46,757 bases of DNA, taken from positions 1 to 46,757 of the forward strand of contig DATFHX010000030.1 of assembly GCA_035247945.1 (NCBI GenBank). Reading direction: 5' to 3'. Positions 1-6,877 of this stretch are shown here, one piece after another. A program made the position numbers and the translations under genes. Within the stretch, counting starts at the first letter, position 1, and every line of letters starts with the position of its first letter. The notes under the pieces were generated by a model. The model saw only the letters and a list, made by a program, of their open reading frames with translations, made no database searches and was not told where the DNA came from. This DNA is from DATFHX01 sp035247945 (GTDB lineage: Bacteria > Patescibacteriota > Saccharimonadia > Saccharimonadales > Saccharimonadaceae).

Positions 1-1
1 T

Positions 2-826
2 CTTTATGATTGTTCTGAGGCGACTAATGATCTACCGAGATTGGTCGGTACTAATCGTGATGTAGTCATTAAGTATACGATTAAAGATGGATCGGGTAAG
101 GTATTACAGGCATTCAACTCGCAATCGTTATTTGCAATTCCTGACTACTCGTTTACAGATTATGGTGATTATACAGTTGAAGTAACCTTTAGCTTTAAAG
201 ACAATAATGAAACGTTGCCGAATAGTATTAAGGTTGATGATTACACCTATAAATTCGGCAAGATGACATTTGTTGTCACTGTAAATGGAAGTAGTTATTA
301 CGGCGACACGAGCGGAGATCCAGATGCTGAATATCCAAGTGAATGTACTACCACGGGTGCAGATACCGTGTGTGGACCACCGGATTTAACAAAGAACTTG
401 TATGAGGATTGTTCAATCTATGGTACAGACATTATTGGCGGCTTTGGATGTATTATGCGTAACTTTGGAATTTGGCTACGGGAAGAGTTATTGATTCCCT
501 TGTTTGTTCCAAAGGCATCTTTTCTTCAGAATTACTTTAGTGAATTTAGGGCATTCATAACAGGCAAACTAGGCTTCTTGATTTGGCCTGTTGAATGGTC
601 GGTGAATTTTGTTCGTGCGTTCTTTGATGGCTTGAATGGTACGAACAACATATGTGGTTGGTCATTTGGAAATATTATGGGCGGTGATTTTAAACTTAAC
701 TTCTGCTCTCTTGAGCAGAACTTCCCTGCCGCATTCAATACGGCGCGATATATGATTCAAGCATTTACAGTCTTTGCTTTGATATCTGGACTGTACGGCC
801 ATTATAGGAGGTTGATTCACACATGA
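2..826 (+). CDS. Inovirus pIII-like tip/adhesin protein (5-prime truncated by window edge)
   Basis: The frame is open from the first bases, so the true start lies outside the window; the TTG at 41 is only an internal codon. The visible part is a Thr/Asp/Gly-rich extracellular-type region, then a stretch with many cysteines (a CTTTGADTVCGPPD segment, CSIYG, FGC), then amphipathic and hydrophobic helices ending in a C-terminal membrane segment (MIQAFTVFALISGLYG) and a short basic tail. That architecture, and its place directly before a pVI-like gene and a Zot ATPase, fits the minor coat protein that caps filamentous phage and binds the host. Its stop overlaps the next start (ATGA at 823-826), so the two are translationally coupled. 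No sequence family was recognised; the role is inferred from position and topology. Confidence 0.55.
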   Translation, partial: LYDCSEATNDLPRLVGTNRDVVIKYTIKDGSGKVLQAFNSQSLFAIPDYSFTDYGDYTVEVTFSFKDNNETLPNSIKVDDYTYKFGKMTFVVTVNGSSYYGDTSGDPDAEYPSECTTTGADTVCGPPDLTKNLYEDCSIYGTDIIGGFGCIMRNFGIWLREELLIPLFVPKASFLQNYFSEFRAFITGKLGFLIWPVEWSVNFVRAFFDGLNGTNNICGWSFGNIMGGDFKLNFCSLEQNFPAAFNTARYMIQAFTVFALISGLYGHYRRLIHT

Positions 827-1095
827 TAGTACAATTTATTCTCACTGTTATTAAGTCTGTTAGTGAATTTGTGTTAGGGATAGTCCCTAACCTACCTCCT
901 ATGCCGGACGTTATTCAGGGCTTTGGCTCGTATCTGATAACTCTTGTTTCTAATTTTTCTCAACTAGTCGTTTATTTATACGGCTCCACTTTGTTTGTCG
1001 CCATTGTTACCCTAGCGATAGCGTTGCTATTGTTTGACCAGATATGGCATCTGGTCAGGTTTGTGGCGGCAAAAATACCATTAAACATTAAGTAA
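823..1095 (+). CDS. pVI-like minor coat membrane protein
   Basis: A 90-residue very hydrophobic protein with about three membrane segments (residues about 3-22, 33-50 and 53-75) and a short basic C-terminus. It starts inside the stop of the preceding gene (ATGA overlap), just as gene VI follows gene III in filamentous phages. pVI sits with pIII at the virion end and is needed for release. The start has a good SD (ATAGGAGGTT) 8 nt upstream. Assignment is by size, topology and gene order, not by recognised residues. Confidence 0.5.
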   Translation: MIVQFILTVIKSVSEFVLGIVPNLPPMPDVIQGFGSYLITLVSNFSQLVVYLYGSTLFVAIVTLAIALLLFDQIWHLVRFVAAKIPLNIK

Positions 1096-1105
1096 GGAGA
1101 AGCAG

Positions 1106-1201
1106 ATGTTTCAATACGTACTTGGCCTCGCTACGGGTGTGGGTCTTGGCTGGCTACATTTACACCTTATAAATAAAGATCGTGAAAGTCGAAATGCTTG
1201 A
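1106..1201 (+). CDS. 31-residue hydrophobic peptide of the phage module
   Basis: A short ORF of 31 codons with a strong SD (AAGGAG, 5 nt before ATG). It encodes a glycine-rich hydrophobic segment (LGLATGVGLGWLHLHL) followed by a charged tail. Its end overlaps the next ORF start by 20 nt. It resembles the tiny single-span membrane proteins of filamentous phages (pVII/pIX-like), but at this length function cannot be assigned. Confidence 0.4.
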   Translation: MFQYVLGLATGVGLGWLHLHLINKDRESRNA

Positions 1202-1406
1202 TCTTTTGCTGTCGGTTTTAATCATAGTTTTGATCTATTTGTGTTTCAAAACGATAAAAATCCAGGGAGCAAGAATACTAAAGTTAGAAGAGTTTGTCTC
1301 AGAATACCTTGGAGGGAGTGGTGAGCAAATACACAAACGTCATTCAGAAGACGTATCGAGCGTCCATGCAGCCTATCAGGGACGATATCGAGCTTCGAAA
1401 GAATAA
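1182..1406 (+). CDS. Small single-span membrane protein overlapping the Zot gene
   Basis: A 74-residue ORF starting at GTG, with one N-terminal membrane helix (residues about 5-22) followed by a charged soluble tail. It overlaps the peptide upstream by 20 nt and runs 86 nt into the Zot ATPase gene in another frame. The SD is poor, so it would depend on coupling. It could supply the membrane anchor that this Zot protein appears to lack, or be a minor coat protein. The overlap leaves open that only the N-terminal half is functional. Confidence 0.4.
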   Translation: MKVEMLDLLLSVLIIVLIYLCFKTIKIQGARILKLEEFVSEYLGGSGEQIHKRHSEDVSSVHAAYQGRYRASKE

Positions 1407-2187
1407 GGAATTTTTTTGGCCGACAGGCACGCAGGTCTACATCGGCCGTCAGGGCGATGGGAAGACTATAAGTGCGGTGAAGCACGCTATGGATATTAAG
1501 GAGCGGTATCCGCAGTGCATTGTCGTGTCGAATCTTTCCCTTGCTTGGTTGTCGCCGCTGAAGCTCAAATTGTCGGAGGCGGAGCTAGTGGGGGTCGAGG
1601 GTCTTTCACCGAGGGCGGCGGAAAGACAAACCGCGACATACCTAGCGGCGCGCTTGGCCGAGTTCATGCGAGAGATAGACGCCACAGCGCAGTATATTCA
1701 GTTCAGCTCTATGGATGAGCTGGCGTGCGTGTTAACGCAGGTAAACAATGGCTTTAAGGGAGTTCTATATGTTATTGACGAGATACATACATACCTTAAT
1801 GCTTTGGACTCTAAAAACGTTCCGATGTACATATTTACTGAAATTAGCCAGCAGCGAAAGCAGCGCAAGGCTATTGTAGGTACGAGCCAGTTGTTCATGC
1901 GTCTTGCAAAGCCCTTGCGAGAGCAGTGTGACAATATGATAAAGTGCAAGACCTACTTCGGTATTTTTACTGTACAGTGGGCGTATGACGGTGAAACCGT
2001 TGAACAGGATATGAATGGTCGTCTTGTCGGCGATCTGAGGCGGAGGGGTTGGTTCTTTCACACCCGAAAAATCCGTAATGCTTTCGATACCTACCAAAAA
2101 GTCGTATCGGGTGTAGAACAATATGAAGCTTCAGTAAATACAACAATTCAAATTACGAAGAGTAATTTGAAAGCCTTAAAAAGTTAG
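1321..2187 (+). CDS. Zot / pI-like filamentous phage assembly ATPase
   Basis: 288 residues from GTG at 1321, chosen because GGAGGG lies 5 nt upstream; a longer TTG start at 1294 has no SD. Walker A is GRQGDGKT (residues 42-49) and Walker B is VLYVIDEIH (148-156), followed by the sensor-like IVGTSQ and the typical Zot ending FHTRKIRNAFDTYQKV. Family role: pI drives extrusion and assembly of filamentous phage through the envelope using ATP. The middle and C-terminal membrane segment usual in Zot proteins is not evident. It lies directly downstream of the coat-type genes and upstream of a hairpin-rich spacer and Rep. Confidence 0.85.
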   Translation: MSKYTNVIQKTYRASMQPIRDDIELRKNKEFFWPTGTQVYIGRQGDGKTISAVKHAMDIKERYPQCIVVSNLSLAWLSPLKLKLSEAELVGVEGLSPRAAERQTATYLAARLAEFMREIDATAQYIQFSSMDELACVLTQVNNGFKGVLYVIDEIHTYLNALDSKNVPMYIFTEISQQRKQRKAIVGTSQLFMRLAKPLREQCDNMIKCKTYFGIFTVQWAYDGETVEQDMNGRLVGDLRRRGWFFHTRKIRNAFDTYQKVVSGVEQYEASVNTTIQITKSNLKALKS

Positions 2188-2204
2188 AAAATTGGAAGCG
2201 TAGA

Positions 2205-2291
2205 AGACGTGGAGCCGTGCGCGAGTGGTTCAGACCACCGCGCCGGCCTGCGGCCGCGCAATGTGTCCCTACTTGATATTAGGGACACATT
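2205..2291 (+). other. Hairpin-rich intergenic region of phage module (candidate replication origin/packaging signal or terminator)
   Basis: Three adjacent inverted repeats lie between Zot and Rep: GCGCG(A)GTGGT/ACCACCGCGC around 2219-2243, a GC-rich GGCC-TGC-GGCC stem just after it, and a perfect 12-bp stem AATGTGTCCCTA/TAGGGACACATT at 2260-2291 followed by a T-rich stretch. In filamentous phages the major intergenic region carries the packaging hairpin, both strand origins and a terminator. The last hairpin alone would also serve as an intrinsic terminator for the coat/Zot operon. Confidence 0.5.
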
Positions 2292-2324
2292 GTGTGCGTT
2301 TTTCTGTGATTCGGGAGGTAAAAG

Positions 2325-3032
2325 GTGGCACAACAACCACTAATCTACAACGTAGTAAAGGAATACCCCGATATGATACGAATCTACATTTATAAAACAC
2401 CATACGCTTTGCCGGAACCGGGTGGAACCCGTAAAATAAAACGTCCAAAAGACGGAATCAATGACGACTCAATTCACCGCTCAGTTCGAAGAACAAAATC
2501 TACAATTGCCGATATAGTTTTATGTAATAACTTTGAATATTTCTGTACCTTTACCTTTGACCCTAAGAAACATGATCGATATGATGTTAATCACTGTAAG
2601 TTTGTAATGTCGATGTGGCTTCATCGTCAACGTACCCACTCCCCTAACCTGAAGTACCTTATCGTTCCAGAGTTTCATAAAGATGGAGCACTGCATTTTC
2701 ATGCTCTTCTTGCAAACTTTAATGGACGTTTGAAAGATACTAAGAAAATGCAAAATGGACGAAAGGTCTACAATATGACAGGTTATAGGTCTGGTTTCAC
2801 TACTGCTGTTCCGATAGATAATAACAAGATGGCTGTATCAAACTACATTAAAAAATACATTACAAAAGATATGCCACTGATTCAGGGTAGAAAAAGATAC
2901 TGGGCATCTCAAAACCTAACTCGTCCTGTGAAAACTGTAAATGCACTGAGCAGAATACCAAAACTTCCCCTCTTTACAAAGAAGACTTACGAAACGGAAT
3001 ACTATGAAGTTTTTGAGACACTGAAAATTTAA
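2325..3032 (+). CDS. Rolling-circle replication initiator (HUH endonuclease, Rep)
   Basis: 235 residues from GTG with SD GGAGGT 5 nt upstream. HUH-family motifs are in order: motif 1 FCTFTFD (residues 73-79), motif 2 the metal-binding LHFHALL (HFH at 124-126), and motif 3 NYIKKYITK with two tyrosines (174 and 178) separated by three residues, the arrangement of two-tyrosine Reps such as phiX174 gene A. The enzyme nicks the origin and stays covalently bound to the 5-prime end. It has its own gene after the hairpin region. Length and motifs look intact. Confidence 0.9.
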   Translation: MAQQPLIYNVVKEYPDMIRIYIYKTPYALPEPGGTRKIKRPKDGINDDSIHRSVRRTKSTIADIVLCNNFEYFCTFTFDPKKHDRYDVNHCKFVMSMWLHRQRTHSPNLKYLIVPEFHKDGALHFHALLANFNGRLKDTKKMQNGRKVYNMTGYRSGFTTAVPIDNNKMAVSNYIKKYITKDMPLIQGRKRYWASQNLTRPVKTVNALSRIPKLPLFTKKTYETEYYEVFETLKI

Positions 3033-3105
3033 GTTTATACAAACATGCCGTATAATAGACCAAGCCTCCCGCTTCTTGGTTCTCCCCAGGCGGTTGCAGG
3101 CATAG

Positions 3106-3144
3106 CCCCCGTTCTTGTTGTCCCGATGGCAATTGGAACGGGGG
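3106..3144 (+). terminator. Hairpin after Rep
   Basis: CCCCCGTTC pairs perfectly with GAACGGGGG across a 21-nt loop, followed by TGTTCCTTTG. It lies 74 nt after the Rep stop. A smaller ACCAAG/CTTGGT stem precedes it. Likely terminator of the phage module, although the long loop is atypical. Confidence 0.5.
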
Positions 3145-3281
3145 TGTTCCTTTGTGAAATCATGATACATATGTGCGATGTAATTAATACTATAGTAATA
3201 AATCGCCAACTCTAATACTATTGAGGAAGTGTGAAATTCACACAAGGTTCGAAAGAACTATGACTCGCATTGGGGAGAACC

Positions 3282-3680
3282 GTGCGAAACTTCAAGCGCA
3301 AGACCATCGGCGCTGTCGCCGCCGTCCTCATGTCCATCGGCATCGGAACGGCCGTCGCCAGCCCGGCCTCGGCCAACAGCTACGGCGATTACGCCGAGGT
3401 CTACACGGCCGACCTGAACGGCGCGTGCCAGCTGCAGGGTCACTCCCGTGCCAGCTACACGGACTTCTGGAACCCGTACAGTGGGTTCTGCATCGACGAC
3501 TCCTTCAGCCTCGGCACGGGTGCGAGCTTCAACGTCGGCTCGGCCGGTTCGATCGACGTCAACGGCTGGTGCCAGAACCGCTACGGCGGAGCCTTCGTGG
3601 CTCGGGTGCTCGACCTGCCCTTCTGGAACGGCGACCCGTTCGGCCGCCAGAGCATCGTCCAGTGGTACTGCGTACGCTAG
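3282..3680 (+). CDS. Secreted actinobacterial-type small protein (GC-rich)
   Basis: Start taken as GTG at 3282 (GGGGAG 4-5 nt upstream), giving a canonical signal peptide: MRNFKRKT, a hydrophobic core GAVAAVLMSIGIGTAVA, then an ASPASA-N cleavage site near residue 29-31. The mature part is about 100 residues, rich in Gly, Ser and aromatics, with four cysteines (CQLQ, FCID, WCQN and CVR at the C-terminus) suited to two disulfides. Codons are strongly GC-ending, unlike the AT-rich phage genes beside it. The style matches small secreted proteins of Actinobacteria. No enzymatic motif is visible. A perfect hairpin follows the stop. Confidence 0.75.
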   Translation: MRNFKRKTIGAVAAVLMSIGIGTAVASPASANSYGDYAEVYTADLNGACQLQGHSRASYTDFWNPYSGFCIDDSFSLGTGASFNVGSAGSIDVNGWCQNRYGGAFVARVLDLPFWNGDPFGRQSIVQWYCVR

Positions 3681-3690
3681 TCGCGCTTGA

Positions 3691-3726
3691 GGGGGATTGG
3701 ACAGATATTATTCTGTCCAATCCCCC
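3691..3726 (+). terminator. Perfect 14-bp hairpin after secreted protein gene
   Basis: GGGGGATTGGACAG and CTGTCCAATCCCCC are exact inverted repeats around an 8-nt AT loop. The stem begins 10 nt after the stop codon. There is no U-run, so termination may be weak or the stem may protect the 3-prime end. Confidence 0.65.
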
Positions 3727-3749
3727 AACACAACTAAAGGAGACTGAAT

Positions 3750-3914
3750 ATGTTCCAAGGAATTAATGAGTTTATATACAGAACAGGACTACCGAGTGCA
3801 CTCCTCGTTCTTGCAAACATCGCACTTATCATCTGGTTCCTTATCACATTCTACAGAATGAGTAAGAATGTAGAGGCTATTAAGAACCTACTTGAAGACA
3901 AAAAGAAGAAATAG
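3750..3914 (+). CDS. 54-residue single-span membrane protein
   Basis: ATG at 3750 with SD AAAGGAG 6 nt upstream; 54 codons and a stop. A single membrane helix (about residues 16-36, LLVLANIALIIWFLIT) is followed by a charged coiled-coil-like tail ending DKKKK. It has AT-rich codons like the ordinary genes. A terminator follows within 6 nt. Function unknown; it may be a chromosomal gene or the last gene of the integrated element. Confidence 0.65.
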   Translation: MFQGINEFIYRTGLPSALLVLANIALIIWFLITFYRMSKNVEAIKNLLEDKKKK

Positions 3915-3919
3915 CAAGA

Positions 3920-3943
3920 AGACCCGAGCGATCGGGTCTTTTC
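3920..3943 (+). terminator. Intrinsic terminator
   Basis: Stem AGACCCGA/TCGGGTCT with a GCGA loop and a following TTTT. It directly follows the 54-residue membrane protein gene. Confidence 0.85.
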
Positions 3944-3961
3944 TAATGTCTTGTCTATATA

Positions 3962-4459
3962 TTAAGATTCTTGCGATGTAGTGTCTGGCAGTGTGAATAG
4001 CGGGTGCTGTATGAACTGATTGTAGTTTTGGTATCTTTGTAAGGGAATCTCGGCTTTTTTGAGAATTTCTTCAACTATCTTGTCGCGCCTTTTGCGTTCA
4101 GCGCGGTCATGTGTATAGTCGTCAAGTTCAATCGCAAGTACGGGACGCTGTGACGTTTTCTCAACAATCAGGTAATCTACTGATTTGCCGTTAATGATGC
4201 TAAATGCAGCTTTCCAGTTTTGTCCTTTGATTTTATGATTAATGAACATACTAAGGTGAGCTTGTGGAACTATATAGTGATCATTGCCGAGTGTTAAGAG
4301 TAACTTGTCGTAAAACATCTTCTCTGCATTTGTCATTATCTGTGTTTTTGCAACATATGAATATTTTACAAGGCGATCATCTCCCCCTCTTTTCGTCAGG
4401 ACCGCTACAAAACACATTACGACAATTACTACTGCGACAACTATTACGGCAATTTCCAC
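3962..4459 (-). CDS. DUF2726 membrane-anchored nuclease-fold protein
   Basis: 165 residues from GTG at 4459. An N-terminal membrane helix (residues 2-22, alternating Val/Ala/Ile) and a short basic linker are followed by a DUF2726-type domain: SVDYLIVEK, VLAIELDDYTHD, then an Arg/Lys-rich helix and ILKKAEIPLQRY. These resemble the beta-strand D...ExD/K pattern of restriction-endonuclease-like folds. Catalytic activity is not proven. It diverges from the DUF6602-like gene at 4527, another predicted nuclease-fold protein, and a TATAAT-like box lies in the shared intergenic region. Confidence 0.75.
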   Translation of the reverse strand: MEIAVIVVAVVIVVMCFVAVLTKRGGDDRLVKYSYVAKTQIMTNAEKMFYDKLLLTLGNDHYIVPQAHLSMFINHKIKGQNWKAAFSIINGKSVDYLIVEKTSQRPVLAIELDDYTHDRAERKRRDKIVEEILKKAEIPLQRYQNYNQFIQHPLFTLPDTTSQES

Positions 4460-4526
4460 TGTACTACTTCCCTATTTGATTTATTATAGTAAGTATACAT
4501 CATAATAAAAATCAGAGGGGTGTACA

Positions 4527-5198
4527 GTGGCAAATCAGCATGTTTTACAAAGGCTGTTAGGTATCCAGCAGCAGCTCGTCGCACTCCATGCGGGTGGTGC
4601 AAGTTTAAGTAGCGCTACAAAGGGCGGCGAACGTGAAGATTTCATAAATAAGTTTCTCGCAGAGGTTGTTCCAACACCCTATCGCTTTGGCTCGGGTGAT
4701 ATAACCGATACCAAAGGCAGTAAAAGTGGTCAGGTTGATCTTGTTGTGGAATATCCCTTCTTGCCTAGTCTTCCAATGGTTGGAGGAAGTTCTAGACTTT
4801 ATCTGGCAGAAAGTGTTGCGGCGGTTATCGAAGTAAAATCAGATATAGCAAATCAATGGAATGAAGTTAAGAGAACTGCGGACGCCGTTAAATCTTTGGA
4901 GAGGCGGTACGGAGCGATGATTACTATGGGTGGTAATCCTCCGACTCCGAAGATTCCTGTGCTCGCCGTGGGCTACAAAGGATGGAGTGAGATAAGTACT
5001 TTGGAGTCTAAAATAAAAGAAAATCCAAACGTTGATGCAATACTAGTTATAGACAAAGGCCTTTTTGTATCGAATAGTCAATTTTTTGAGATGCTCGCAG
5101 AAGGCCCATGGGCATTATGGTGTTTGATTCAATGTATTCATACTATCTCAAGTACGGTTATGACTGCCTCCGCTAATCCAATTGACTATGCAAGATAA
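4527..5198 (+). CDS. DUF6602-like predicted nuclease-fold protein
   Basis: 223 residues from GTG, with GAGGGG 7 nt upstream. Visible motifs are EDFINKFLAEVVPTPYRFGSG, a strand with acid (SGQVDLVVEYP) and AAVIEVKS, together giving the D...ExK signature of PD-(D/E)xK folds seen in DUF6602 proteins of phages and defence islands. The C-terminal half (IPVLAVGYKGW, DAILVIDKGLFVS) is an alpha/beta extension. It stands alone downstream of a divergent promoter region and is followed by a long AT-rich spacer. A role in DNA processing or anti-phage defence is inference. Confidence 0.6.
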   Translation: MANQHVLQRLLGIQQQLVALHAGGASLSSATKGGEREDFINKFLAEVVPTPYRFGSGDITDTKGSKSGQVDLVVEYPFLPSLPMVGGSSRLYLAESVAAVIEVKSDIANQWNEVKRTADAVKSLERRYGAMITMGGNPPTPKIPVLAVGYKGWSEISTLESKIKENPNVDAILVIDKGLFVSNSQFFEMLAEGPWALWCLIQCIHTISSTVMTASANPIDYAR

Positions 5199-5667
5199 AA
5201 GCTGTTTATTTTACATCTCCTTTTTTTGTCGACTGCAAGATGTAGTCACCTCTGTTAATAGTTATATATTAAAACATAAGCTTGACAATGTTCCAAAAGA
5301 TCACACACGATATATTGTGCGACCTATAATCTATATAACGATTACATACTAATTTACACTCACTCTCCGCCCTGCGTCCCACTGTTTTTTGCTGTAATCG
5401 CACTCTCCCTTTTATCACTCTTTCCTATCCAGCAATTCTACTCGGTTTCCTTGTAGCTTCTTAGTTATTTTAGGTTAAATATGACAAGATCCGCATGCAT
5501 ATTTATGTCCCAAGCAGCATGCCCGTATGAATTTTACAGATTTTGTTCTATTTTTGTTCTACTGATCAAACTGAATAAAGTAAAGCTATATAAAAAGTGA
5601 GCAGTCATTTTCTCGCCTCACCTATCTTTTTGTAATGTTTATGCATGACTCTCCTTGACCTGTATGG
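5199..5667 (+). other. AT-rich intergenic region without recognisable gene
   Basis: About 470 bp with no supported ORF. It holds short polypyrimidine runs, two GCATGC palindromes 18 nt apart, and near the right end a TACACT box with a TGG extension (5668-5673) that probably drives the secreted DUF2690 gene. No repeats or RNA gene recognised. Confidence 0.5.
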
Positions 5668-5706
5668 TACACTGGCGAAGTACCGTCGACTAGAAGAAGG
5701 TTGAAC

Positions 5707-6231
5707 ATGAAGTTCGTACGACGAACACTCGTCGCTCTCGCCCTCGTCGCGGCTACCATCACGATCGGTACGCCGAACGCCAGTGCCGCCGAGAATTGCT
5801 ACGGCAGCGGCTGCGTCGGGCTCGACCCGGCCAACACCACCTGCGTCAACGACGCCAAGACCATTCGGGCTATCAACGTCAACGGCTATGGGATGCTGCA
5901 GATGCGGTGGTCCAAGGCCTGCAACTCCGGCTGGGCCCGCTACACCAACTACCGCCGTCCCGAGCAGGCCGGCTTGGCAAACGGGATGTACAGCGTCAAG
6001 CGCGCCTACGTCAGCGCCTGGACCGACCAGGGCACGCAGGACAGTATCGGCCTACCCTACAACCAGAACTCCGGAACTGGATCGTCCTGGTGGGGTCGCA
6101 TGGTGGACTTCGGTCGCCCCGAGGTCTGCGTCGGTGTCCGCCAGACGATGCAGGCGTACGACATCCACAGTGCCAGCGGCATGATGGCTGACGACCCGCT
6201 GGACTGGGTCTGGGGACCCTGCGTCCGCTAG
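5707..6231 (+). CDS. Secreted DUF2690-family protein (actinobacterial type)
   Basis: 174 residues from ATG at 5707 (AGAAGG 7 nt upstream; a TTG two codons earlier is less likely). Signal peptide: KFVRR, a hydrophobic run LVALALVAATITIG, cleavage near NASA-AE. The mature N-terminus carries the DUF2690 pattern CYGSGCVGLDP...TCVNDAKT, then LQMRWSKACNSGWARY, as in exported Streptomyces and Actinobacteria proteins. The C-terminal half contains two more cysteines (CVGVRQ, PCVR). Codons are GC-rich. The same extended -10 class as ordinary genes (TGGTACACT) lies upstream, but with a 33-nt leader. Function of the family is unknown; surface or extracellular action is inferred. Confidence 0.75.
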   Translation: MKFVRRTLVALALVAATITIGTPNASAAENCYGSGCVGLDPANTTCVNDAKTIRAINVNGYGMLQMRWSKACNSGWARYTNYRRPEQAGLANGMYSVKRAYVSAWTDQGTQDSIGLPYNQNSGTGSSWWGRMVDFGRPEVCVGVRQTMQAYDIHSASGMMADDPLDWVWGPCVR

Positions 6232-6253
6232 CACAACCGAGCACATCGTGATG

Positions 6254-6288
6254 AGGGTGTGGCCAAGTATTTCGGCCACACCCTTTTC
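6254..6288 (+). terminator. Intrinsic terminator
   Basis: AGGGTGTGGCC/GGCCACACCCT 11-bp stem with a 9-nt loop and a TTTT tail, just after the DUF2690 gene. Confidence 0.9.
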
Positions 6289-6307
6289 TCATGGTACAAT
6301 CGTAATT

Positions 6308-6772
6308 ATGAATTTTATCTCTAAAATACCTCAATCTTTATTAGTTGCTGTTTTAGCTACTGTTGGTTTTATACTTACGGATTATGTAACGAGTGGGCTG
6401 TACCATGTCGCACCACTGCCTTGGCCTGAGTTCATTATCTTCCTTTTTGTCATGTCTCTCTCGGGCATTGTTGCTGCAATTGTAGTATGGCTTGGGATGA
6501 GAAAAGTTGTCAAGAATGCATGGGCCATTGCGATTATTACTGGATTTGCCATGTTTGGCTCCTTTACGATGCTTGATGCTTTAATGAGCGTATGGCTTGG
6601 ATATATAGCACTACTGCTCGTATCATGGGCGCTCATTGTGGCTACGACTCATATTTTCTCAACCGATAGATATACTGCATTAAAGTTTTCTGGGCTATTC
6701 ATGCTTTGTGCTGTGTTCTGGTATGCGGCACGTCTACTTGCCTGGTCGCTGATTGTGATGCGCGTGCAATAG
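6308..6772 (+). CDS. Four-helix integral membrane protein
   Basis: 154 residues from ATG at 6308; upstream in-frame codons run back through the preceding terminator and are not credible. Four to five membrane helices, no recognised motif. An extended -10 (TGGTACAAT, box at 6295-6300) ends 7 nt before the ATG, so the mRNA is probably leaderless. Function unknown. Confidence 0.7.
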   Translation: MNFISKIPQSLLVAVLATVGFILTDYVTSGLYHVAPLPWPEFIIFLFVMSLSGIVAAIVVWLGMRKVVKNAWAIAIITGFAMFGSFTMLDALMSVWLGYIALLLVSWALIVATTHIFSTDRYTALKFSGLFMLCAVFWYAARLLAWSLIVMRVQ

Positions 6773-6877
6773 CCTGAGACTAACAACTGAAAGACCTACC
6801 GTAGTTCATACTCCTCCATTCTTTCTCTACTCGCCGATAACAGAGACCAGACCACTTATGCCGATATGGAGTGGGAC

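Noticed and set aside
3221..3766. 181-codon ORF in another frame over the secreted protein gene
   Set aside because: Arg/His-rich frame-shadow of a GC-rich gene; the chosen frame has a signal peptide and SD.
5308..5345. Second dif-like sequence (TTGTGCGACCTATAATCTAT...)
   Set aside because: Only the TGTGCGA block and scattered bases agree with the site near 3170; too weak to call an element border.
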